Of a stretch of DNA of 64,000 nucleotides, positions 47,232 through 55,892 are shown in pieces. Positions within the stretch are counted from its first letter, which is position 1; every line of letters starts with the position of its first letter. The notes beneath the pieces were generated by a model that did not search any database, had not been told where the DNA came from, and saw nothing but the letters and a program-made list of their open reading frames with translations. This DNA comes from Pinus tabuliformis (lineage: Eukaryota > Streptophyta > Pinopsida > Pinales > Pinaceae). Location of the stretch: contig CM062807.1 of NCBI GenBank assembly GCA_031772625.1, positions 1,144,437,007 to 1,144,501,006 on the forward strand. The letters are read 5' to 3'. Made by a program: the position numbers and the translations under genes.

Positions 47232-48881
47232 TTAATCGAAAAGACCATTGAGGATAGGTATGTGACTACTTGCGATGCGTGATCCCGGAAGTGAAAGTTG
47301 GTCTACGAGCTTGACCATTCTTCCTTCGTATGGAAAACACATTATTCGAAAGAGTGAGGAGACTATTGCTTCCATGCAATATATGTAGTCTCGTCCAAGG
47401 AGTAGGTTATAATCCAAGGGTCCTTGGACGACCATCAAATTCATCTTGACAGCCTTCCCTTTCAATGTAATAGGCACATTAGGTAGAATCCCTAATGGTC
47501 GACTGGTTCCTTTGTCAAAACCCGAGAGATTCCTTGTCTCGGGCAAAAGCGCCGGGCAACCCAGTGCTTTCCAAGCAATAGAGGACAGGATACTCACAGA
47601 TGCCCCTTCATCAATGATAGTTCCAGCCATCACCATTTTGTATATTTGGACTATAATTCTAAATGGTATACTGGCTGGTAACCGGGGTCTGCCTAGTTGG
47701 TTCCAATCAAAGGACACAACCAGGTTACTTGGTGGTGGGACCGAATATACGGCCGGATATGATCCTGACGACGCTCCTTCCTGCGATAAAGGAGTGGGCA
47801 CATTGCCCTGATGTTCATCAGAATCGGTGTTGATAAAAAGAATCTGGATGGTGTCATCCTTACTCTCTTCGGTAGGGGTGTCAGCTGAAGATGAATCCTC
47901 AGTGACTGTGGTATTTGAAGATGAAACTTCTGAAGGGAGAACCGGGTCAACTGCCGTTTCGACCTTTGGACTTTCGTCCGGTCCGGATTCAGTAGGTTCA
48001 CTTTTAGTGACTAACACTTCAGCTGGCCCTATGAGCGGGGCAACTGTATTTTCGACCAACGAAGGACTTGGCACGAGTTTTTGGTATCCAGGAGGAAGTA
48101 GCAACGGTGCAATCGGTTGATCTTCCAAAACTCTCTTGGCTTCATCTAAAAAGGGACAACGGTGAAGGGTGTGATTGCCTTCACACAGTTCGCAGGGGAA
48201 TCTCATTCCCCTTCGTCGTCTGGGACCTTCACTTTCGTTGGTCGACGGTAAGCATTCGACCTGGTTGTCAGAGGTTGACGCTTCCGAACTGTGCAAACGA
48301 GGGGACCAGTCCCTTAGTATCCGGGGAATATTGGGACAATCACGGTGGAGGTGGTCTCCTCTACATATGACACATGGCGATTTGGGCCCGGTCCGTGCTG
48401 TGTGTGGGTTTTCGTTAGATACCTTTTGCTTGCCCCCACGCGCCTTTGCCTCCTTCTGCTTCATTTCTTTCTTCTTCTTTTCCTTCTTCTTTTCTATGGG
48501 AGCCGCGCTTTTGGCGGCTTGACCTTTCGAAGAAGAAGGATCGGAGGAAGGCGTATAAGAAGTGGAAGGCTGGAGGGTAGCTCTAGACTGGTCTAACTGT
48601 TGACTCGACTATTCAGGAACCGTGGTGGTCTGAACTACAGCGGTTGAGAATAGCCAAACTGGCAGGCCAATTGTCAGCCCTGGAAGCGACAATGTGGCCA
48701 TGTGGGGCGCACCAACTTCTCCCCAAGAGGAGAAAGGGCTAGGGGTCCCATCATGTGGAATCCCTTTGTTGGTGTGTTCCATGTTCTCAACCTTAAGATC
48801 AACGTAGGAATCAGGGGTAATTATGTTCTGTTTAAGATGAATTTTATATGACGACGCTTTAGACACAACTTGCTTTTTCAC
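47232..48881 (-). pseudogene. Nested element gag/protease-like ORF with one TAG
   Basis: One frame of about 549 codons from 48881 to TGA-side end 47232, interrupted only by TAG at 48609. The part after the TAG has a 410-codon frame from ATG 48464. A Lys/Glu-rich helix (~48,500) precedes two CCHC knuckles, CVICRGDHLHRDC and CELCEGNHTLHRC. A long Ser/Thr/Glu/Pro linker follows, then a retropepsin-like domain with IIDEGASVSILS, a YNLLLGRDYIY block and a VSSLFRIMCFPYEG end. The catalytic triad position reads Asp-Glu-Gly instead of DTG/DSG, as in a plant gypsy lineage where DEGAS is the norm. The TAG could be a decayed CAG. RT does not follow. Confidence 0.8.
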
Positions 48882-50060
48882 TTTTTAAGAGTCGAGAAAA
48901 AGCTAAAGATGACTCTAGTCTCCTTCGATGTATTAACGAGCCCGAAGTGACAAATGCTCGGATGGACTTTTTCAGTTATAGAGTTTGAAAAAGGCCAAAA
49001 GAAACTACTCTGGAGTTCTAGGCAGAGGGTGTGCCAAACCTTTCGTGAAACCACAGAATACGTTTTACGGTACGAGTGGTTGATCTTCGTGAATGTTGTG
49101 TTCACTGCATCGCGATCAGTAGGGCGGCCGACACAGCTTCCTATGGATAAAGGCTTTGTTCCTATAGGGGTCCCCCAATATACGCGATGGTACGCGGGGG
49201 CACAAGTCCGTATTAGTGCTATCGTCCCTCAGGAGGAATCACCCACCTTCGTAGAGATCGACAGTCACTATGTTTAACGACGCCGGTTCACGTCTCTACC
49301 TAGACCTCTACTGTGTTTCGTTATGTTTCAAAGCGTTGTTAGATAAATTCAATTCTTTTTAGGTTGATCTTGCTTAGCAGTTTGCCTTTATGGATCACCA
49401 CGTGATGTATGATACAACTCCTAAATGCAGTCTAAGAATGATAAGCAAGCTTTTTCAATTCTTTCAACTTATGAAAACCTTAACTACTGAAGGAAAAGAA
49501 AGACATCATCTTTTCAAACAGATCATAGAGCACACACTGATGCACTTTTCCTAAATCGACATGCAAACTGTCAAAATGCACATGCACAATGCAATTATTT
49601 CTTTTCTTCTTCCTTAATGTTGATGTATTACAAAAAGAAAGCTGTTGTATAATTTCGAATTCAATTTCAAGCGAAAGCAAACAAGTTTTTGTCCAATAAT
49701 CAAAAGAACACCTTAAGATTCACTCGTTTCAACACAAGAAATACTGAAATTTGAACCGTATAATGAAAGCAAATGCTCAAGCAGCTATGAACAACAATAA
49801 ACTAGCTCTTAGAATCACAACGACACTTTCTCATAGGTCTAGATCCAAGAGGTCATAGCAAGACTAGTTCACTTTCGCTATGGGAAACTGTGAATGACAG
49901 CAAGAAATACAATAAGAACAATCACGGTTTCTTCATACAACTGAGGCGGAATGAAGGCAAAGAAAGGTAGTTTCAGCTGGGTATACAGGTTGACAATAGG
50001 CTGCAAAAACAATACTGAAAACTAGGCAACAGACAGTGGGGAATCCCAGTTGCACAAGGC
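48882..50060. other. Leader region of nested element
   Basis: Holds three more hairpins of the shared-loop type (stems 48,872/48,895 GCTTTTTC, 48923-48927/48943-48947 CTTCG, 48967-48974/48986-48993 CTTTTTCA). The remainder (49,000-50,060) has short broken frames on both strands with no recognised domain. Confidence 0.5.
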
Positions 50061-50069
50061 AAAACTGGA

Positions 50070-50165
50070 TCAGCGCAGGTGCTGCACTGTCAATCTGAGA
50101 TGCAGCGCAGGTAGCCCCTTCGGGACCTGCGTTGCAGCGCAGGTAGCCTTTGCTGCAGCTGCACT
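50070..50165. repeat. GCGCAGGTAGCC repeat cluster in leader
   Basis: Three copies of CAGCGCAGGT(AGCC) within 90 bp. The middle one forms a hairpin with ACCTGCGTTG (stem around a CCCTTCGGG loop). The same word occurs twice in each LTR. Confidence 0.7.
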
Positions 50166-50469
50166 GAAGAGACAACTCTCGTCTCTCTCAGATTCCGGGT
50201 CACAGTTTGCTCAAAAATCAATGGTTTTTGGCCAAATCAAAGGCTGTCATTCAAGTATACACTAGAGGATGATTAAAGGAAGATGAACACTATCACAAAG
50301 AGCTAAAAAGAGTCCTTGTGGATCAACTCTTCAAATCATAAACATGCCCAGCACTGGGCTAGAGTAGCTGCCCTCTACTTTGCATTCGAAGGACTCGAAT
50401 GCAGTTCGATTCGATACTCCCTTTGTTTAAGAAATGAATAGCAAGAAACACAAGCTACCAACGAGACAC

Positions 50470-50489
50470 GATCCCCAGCGGAGTCGCCA
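50470..50489 (-). promoter_or_regulatory. Primer binding site, tRNA-Arg(ACG)
   Basis: Minus strand TGGCGACTCCGCTGGGGATC is complementary over 20 nt to the 3' end of plant tRNA-Arg(ACG) plus CCA, three bases from the 5' LTR. Ogre and related Tat elements are known to use tRNA-Arg. Confidence 0.85.
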
Positions 50490-50492
50490 GTC

Positions 50493-51537
50493 TGTTGTGG
50501 GGGAAAGTATCCAACTTGGAATGACCCTAACCCACTCTAAGGGTGACAGTTCCTTAGCAACAGCTGAAAGCAAAGCTATCTAAAGTTACTTCTTTATGAC
50601 ATGCAAGAGATAAAAGGAAGAGATCCACTTACCAATGTCTTGCGCAAATGGTCGATCCAATCTCCTCTATTTTCCGCTTGCTCCCAGCTCCAAGTCTTTT
50701 CACGGGCCCAGCTACACGAGATCCTGCAAACAAGACAAAGAAAGGAAACTACAAGAGGCATGCATTCATAACTGATTCAAGGATTAGCATAAATCAAATA
50801 CGCAAGTAAGACAATACACCATTGAAACACATTCGAATAGAAGAACCTCAAATGCTTTATTAATATATGGAAGTAAGGTTCAGGCGGTGATACAACCATG
50901 AAAGGTCTAATCCAGCATCACCTTCCCGACGGAGAGAAATCTCTTCTTCACCTCCCTCAAGCAATCACCCAATGCTCACAACTGTAAACCAACAGCAATT
51001 CTTCGCGCTAAATTCCGCCCTCAGATCCCATGGGATGAGACCCTTATATAGAGTTTTGGAGTGAAGATAAGTCAGCTTGATGTGTGACTTGTTGTCCTCT
51101 TCAACTCCAGTTGTTCTTCAGTCCTTCACTCGGAGTTTCTACCTTCCACTTGGAGTTTTAGAAGCTCTTAACTCATCATTAGGCGAATCTTATGATCCAA
51201 GTGTCATTTTGGAAGCTTCCTAGGCACTGGCACATTGAGAAAAGATTCCTCCACATGTCAAAGTACGCCCAGCGCAGGTAGCCTTTGTTGCACTTGCTAT
51301 GCAGCGCAGGTACACCACAGAGCTTTTGACTTTCAGCGCAGATGCCTAGTGGAGCAGCTGCTTTGATCCAAAATTGACCTGTTTTTGAGTGTTTTTCAGT
51401 GGAGAACTGATTTGCAGTGCTGTGGTTTGCTGACCTTGTTCCTCTAAGGGTAAGAACAACATGTTTAGGGACTTTGGATCCCTTAGATTATTGACATTTC
51501 ATGCTCTATGATGTAAGGCACAAAAATGTCTATAACA
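50493..51537 (-). repeat. 5' LTR of nested Tat-like element
   Basis: 1045 bp, same length as the 3' LTR. The high similarity between them implies a recent insertion. Confidence 0.93.
51042..51050 (-). promoter_or_regulatory. TATA box of nested element 5' LTR
   Basis: Minus strand CTATATAAG, followed by GGGTCTCATCCCATGG. It is the only strong TATA match in this LTR and is well placed to drive the element's RNA leftward. Confidence 0.6.
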
Positions 51538-51542
51538 ATGTA
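51538..51542. repeat. Target site duplication, right (ATGTA)
   Basis: Second copy of the 5-bp duplication made by the nested element. Confidence 0.95.
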
Positions 51543-51999
51543 TTCATCCTCATAGCTTCCGACAGGGTAGTACTGCTCCTTGATGGCATCCCAGAATGAA
51601 TTCCAGGTGGGGTAGTGAGCCAGTACTTTCATCCTTCTTCTCGTAGTAGGTTTCCCAGCAGTCCTTGATGTAGGGGGCTACTTTGAGAAGAGCGAAAACA
51701 ATCTTTTCCTGACTCGAAAATTCATGAACAGAAAAATAACCCTCTAGCAGATTTAACCATTTATCTACGACATCTGCGTTTATCTGACCCTCAAATATGG
51801 GGATTTCAAAATTAACTTGTACCTTAAAGGGCGTGGCGTTTCCAGAGTAGCTACTGGAAGCCAATGCGTCGCTTCTGGGTAGCCACTGAAGGATTGGGGC
51901 AAAGTTGTCCATCATCGCGTTCCGTTGTCGCTCGAGGGCTTCTTCGAGCAAGATTTTGATGGGATCTCCTGCCCCCTCATATTTCTTCTCATCCGCCAT
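51543..51999 (-). pseudogene. Unit E gag, 5' part
   Basis: From ATG 51999 ([15 protein letters not shown]) through the FEGQ and [13 protein letters not shown] blocks. A deletion of about 13 bp near 51,612 shifts the frame just before the insertion point. Continues at 43615 beyond the nested element. Confidence 0.88.
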
Positions 52000-52117
52000 G
52001 GGAGGTCGTCGAGATTTGCGACGCTAGTCTTGCAAAGGTTCAACCAGTTCAAGCCCTAACTCCTTATATCCCGACCTTGTTGGGGACATGCAAAGAAAAA
52101 CAGAGAAAAAGCAGACC

Positions 52118-52129
52118 GCTCTGATACCA
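52118..52129 (-). promoter_or_regulatory. Primer binding site, initiator tRNA-Met (unit E)
   Basis: TGGTATCAGAGC on the minus strand, one base from LTR7. Confidence 0.92.
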
Positions 52130-52130
52130 T

Positions 52131-52751
52131 TGGTCTGGATTTAAACAGGAATGCAACAAATTACAGAGATAACCATATACACAAAGATGCAGCGGAAATA
52201 ATACTTCATTTCATTAATGGAAAATATTGAAATATGCTTACAACCAAAAATGGAAATAAACCAGCTAGGGCGATGGTATCTTATCTCTGAGAAGAGATGT
52301 GGTGGCTACATGCCTCTGAACTGTGTTACAATGAGGCTCAAAGGCCTATTTATTGTTGAGAAACAATGGAAAACCCTTAACATTCCAAAACCTAACCCTA
52401 GGAGATGAAACGCCAAATTGTGGGCCCCGTTTGGGTAAATTGGTACATCAACTTCCCGGGGTCGTAACTTTGGCATACGATCTCCGTTTGACGCGTACAA
52501 TAGCTCGTTAGAAAGATCTATCCGAGCACTACCACTTTGGGAAGGCCAACATCGGTCCATGGACCCATGTTGCCCCCAGATTTCCCAAAAAACGTCGTTT
52601 AGGGCCTCAAAACGGCTCTAGAAGTTCAAGACCCGCAAAACTGCTAAAATAGTAAGTTGTGCTACAATTAAAGAAACTGAAAATGCTGAGAGAAACAATG
52701 GTGGGGGTCCAGGTGGACTTGGCAGGTGGCCACCAATATCCACCTGGATCA
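52131..52751 (-). repeat. LTR7 (outermost right; 5' LTR of unit E)
   Basis: 621 bp. The terminus is slightly mutated (plus strand starts TGGTCTGG instead of TGATCTGG). Followed directly by ATACT and the host sequence GTTCGAAGTGAACC. Confidence 0.92.
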
Positions 52752-54100
52752 ATACTGTTCGAAGTGAACCTTAGTGAAAACACAACACTTGCACACTAAC
52801 TAGTGTCACCTCCTCTAGTCGGTTGTTTTCGGGTTAGCCCTTGTCAGCTCAATCAAGTAGAGCAAGGTGAGGGGGAAAACCTTACATGCACGTCAGAGAT
52901 ACAATAAAATACTTATCTGCTAGAACATCCTCTTCTGCTCTCAATAAGTCGGGATCCCTCTTCCACCTCGGAAATGAATAAGTGTTATGCACAGTGGAAA
53001 ATGAAAAAATGAAAAGTCAAAAAATTCAAATTGAAAAATGAATAAGTCAAAAGAAGAGAAAGGCTTCCTACGCAGGGAGGTGATGCAAGTAACTCCGTCG
53101 GGGTACTAACCAGGGTCACTGGTAGCAGAGCCATGCTTGTGTTCCTATGTGACTCCACCGAGGTACTGTCCAGGCCTGCTGGCAGTGGAGCAACACCAGA
53201 GATGAAACTAAGACTCTGACGATTATACTGCTTGTGCACCTATATACCCCTCAGCCTCAATCAAAACAACTGTGTTGCCTTGGCTTTGAGGTGTGTCAAT
53301 CGACTAAGGGTCTGGCATATGCTATATCTTACAATCAAGCTAGTGTGAACCCAAGATGATCCGAGAGCTGAAAAATACTTCCAGAGGTGTTAGACTTGAT
53401 TTTCACGAACAAGGTCCATTCAGAGAGGTGGAGTTCTACCAGTGTGTCGCCAAGTGTTGTAGAGGCTACAATCACCCTCCAAAATTTTTCCTTAGTGTGT
53501 TTTGGAGCCTCCCTACCAACCTTTCACATCATTTTTTCTTTCTTTGTCAAGTACTCAAGATTCAGTGTTTTCCTCGCACAAATGCAGCCTGTCGGTCACA
53601 GTCGATCCATTCCCCTCATAGGTTGTCCACTCGGACTTGGTTTAGCTACAGGCTAAGTAGCTTCCCTTTGAAAATTGTGCATTTCTGGAGGGTAGCCATC
53701 CTTCCCTCCAGAAATTGCGCAATCCTCTCTGGAAGCCTGCTGGGCTCCAATACTGCGCAATCCTGCCAGCTAGCACTCCCAGTAGGATTTGTGCAAATTT
53801 CCCCAGAAGAGTTGTTCAGCCCAAGATTTACGCAAATCTAAGCACCAGTCAGCAACTCTGCCCAGAAATTGCAAAAACCTCCTCAGAAATTAGCCCAACT
53901 CCCAGCCAGGAATGCACATTTTTCCCAAGCAGTTGAGCAACTACATGCATGAACAGTCCGGTTGACCAGTTCCACCCGGCACCGAGGAAATTTGACTTGC
54001 ATGCATGCATGACTTGCTTTTCCCATAATAGCAATATACAACATGCAAAAGGCATCCCATGATTCAGGGAGATATTTTTAGCAGTCGGGTGTTACATGCA
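52752..54100 (+). repeat. Host retroelement unit, tandem copy 2, right part
   Basis: Picks up exactly where 15920 stopped and parallels 13204-15168 without the MITE. It includes the TTGCGCAA-like array (53,670-53,925) and ends at TTACATGCA, beyond which the sequence is no longer shared with copy 1. Confidence 0.85.
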
Positions 54101-54650
54101 AAGTTCTTTTAGAAGTTTCCCACCAAGTGTCGCTTTTTCCTAGATTTATGGCATGCGCGTCATGAGACCAAAATTATTTGTCCAACGCATCACAGCTCAT
54201 TAATTCACATCGATCTTGGAGCTCTAACATCCTACATCACATCCAAGGCTCTTTGACACATCCGGCTCAGATATTCACAGGTAAGTGGCCTCAACTTGTC
54301 TTTTTCAGCATTTCTGTCGCTTTTTGTGTATTCGCTTGTCTGAGTGTTGTTTGCTTGATTTCTATGAATGCTTGAAGTTGTTTACATGTATACTAGCTTG
54401 TTCTAGCTATGTTTTAGTTTTCATTGCTATCTCACTGCTGTCACATGCATGAAACTGTTTTGCATGGACGTTCGCCCAATCGACGAACTGCCTCACCCAC
54501 ATGCATGTTAATATGTTTGTCGAATATTTCATTCATGTTTTGAAAGAACTATTAATCACTTTTGCTATCACTTAGTTTTGCTATGCATTCACTGTCTTAC
54601 TTGCTTTTAGTTTCTTGTCGACGAGTCGGGCCAATCTTGGCCCAGAATCT
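54100..54650. other. T-rich noncoding stretch
   Basis: No frame or RNA gene recognised. Several TGCATG words only. Confidence 0.5.
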
Positions 54651-54699
54651 GCCTTCACCAAGGCTGCATTACGAAATCTGGGGAATGAAGGCTCACCTT

Positions 54700-55000
54700 C
54701 CTATCCAGATTTGCACATTTCTGCCTAGCACTGGCCTCCAGGTCTGTTTTGCACATTTTTGGAGGACAGTGGCTGCTTGGCCCAAGAAATTGCACAAATT
54801 TTTCCCCAGGCCAGTAGTCCTTCCCAGCTGGAATTGCGCATTGCACAATCCCAGCAGCCAGCTCTGACTGGATTGCGCATTTCGCAGATCTAGCATCTAT
54901 TCCTATATCCCAGAAAGTCCAGACTTTCTTTTGCGCAGTTTTGGTAGCCAGTCACCCAGCCTCCCAGCAAAATTTATGCAATCTTTCTCACCGGGTTCCC
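54700..55000. repeat. Third TTGCGCAA-like motif array
   Basis: Diverged relative of the blocks at 14.75 and 53.7 kb. TTGCACAT, TTGCACAA, TTGCGCATTGCACAAT, TTGCGCAT, TTTGCGCAG and TTATGCAA recur with CCAG-rich spacers. Confidence 0.5.
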
Positions 55001-55103
55001 AGGCATGCAGTGTGTCCTTCCTCGGATTTGCTTTGTTTTCAATGACATATTTCTTTCCATGCATGTTTCTTGTTTCCAGATCTTTTAGGTATTCATCTTC
55101 TCA

Positions 55104-55806
55104 ATGGCTTCCAACTTAGAGAACATGGTCTTAGGATACTGATGGTATTGTCACTGGGGCAACAGCTGAACAAATCTCCTCTAGTTTGTTGATCTATGAA
55201 GATATGAAGTTGTATCTAGACAAGGACATCAAACTAAAGTGGCAAGAGGTTAACGAAACATTTGCAGGCACTTTTGGGGAAGACCTCGAAGACCGTTAGG
55301 TGTACATGAACATTCATAAGTCAAGATTGTACCAGATTTCATGCAGATACCCCGCATTCCCATGTGCAGACATTATTCACTAGATCATCTCTCACACTGA
55401 CCCAGAGATGATGACCTTGAGAAGTGTTAGTGGGACGAAGCTTGCAACCTTTTGGGCATGAGATTATGATGAAAGGTATCATATGTTAGAGCCCATGACT
55501 ATCATGACTCCTCCATTTAGCTCACCCAATAGCAGAGCTCACTCCATATACATTTTGAAGGATTGGGTAAAGGTGCCAGCTCGCTTTAGGATGACACCCA
55601 ACCAGATCTACAAGATGAAGATGTTGAGGAAGGCATACCAATACTTGGTCATATTCACATGTCGACTGAGTGGCCAAGCACGCACTGAAACCTTTCATCA
55701 GATTTGGGTGATCGCTCTGGACCCACTGGCCAGACAAGGAAGACCATACAATTGGCCCGACATATTGGCTCATCAATTGAAGGAACAAATCACGAAGGCT
55801 CGATAG
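55104..55806 (+). pseudogene. Gag-like pseudogene upstream of copia pol
   Basis: A reading frame that is open from ~55,138 apart from TAG (~55,297), TAG (~55,381) and TGA (~55,462), then open from 55483 to TAG 55804. It reads EDMKLYLDKDIKLKWQEV early, and later ARFRMTPNQIYKMKMLRKAY and YNWPDILAHQLKEQI. The tail resembles hypothetical proteins found in plant retroelements, but I cannot name a family. A candidate ATG at 55104 (MASNLENM) is in another frame and would need a frameshift. A gag role is inferred only from position. Confidence 0.45.
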
Positions 55807-55892
55807 TCACCCGAAGGCATGCATGCAAATATTTACATTTCTACCTACATCCTACATGCAGTAAGTGCCCGACATGAATTCCCGGGCTCGGA

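Larger units (their letters stand above)
43616..51537 (-). mobile_element. Nested Tat/Ogre-like LTR element, 7.9 kb, no visible pol
   Basis: Complete insertion with a 5-bp target duplication, two 1045-bp LTRs differing at roughly a dozen bases by eye, a tRNA-Arg primer site and a polypurine tract (minus TTTAGGGGGCAAC before LTR at 44660). It carries one gag/protease frame in the middle of a 5.8-kb internal region. No RT, RNase H or integrase motif was found. A LARD/TR-GAG-like, non-autonomous element is the best description. It is younger than the unit it broke. Confidence 0.9.
15921..52751 (-). mobile_element. Tandem array of Ty3/gypsy elements sharing LTRs (7 LTRs, 6 internal regions)
   Basis: All units are on the minus strand, in the order LTR1-A-LTR2-A2-LTR3-B-LTR4-C-LTR5-D-LTR6-E-LTR7. 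Each LTR serves as the 5' LTR of the unit to its left and the 3' LTR of the unit to its right. The unit period is about 5.16-5.25 kb (2.23 kb for A2; 5.23 kb for E once the nested element is removed). Only the outer ends have a target duplication, ATATT at 15916-15920 and ATACT at 52752-52756. Domain order gag-protease-RT-RNase H-integrase marks Ty3/gypsy, and the integrase tail suggests a chromovirus. No unit is fully open. Confidence 0.92.

Noticed and set aside
47446-48596. Several plus-strand frames of 80-120 codons
   Set aside because: Antisense shadows of the nested element's gag/protease ORF, whose zinc knuckles and DEGAS site are unmistakable on the minus strand.
48954-49277. 107-codon plus-strand frame in the nested element leader
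   Set aside because: Opposite to the element's sense, no known domain, and it overlaps the hairpins.
15921-52751. CRISPR or satellite interpretation of the regular repeats
   Set aside because: The ~5.2-kb period consists of LTRs and retroelement coding domains with primer sites and polypurine tracts.
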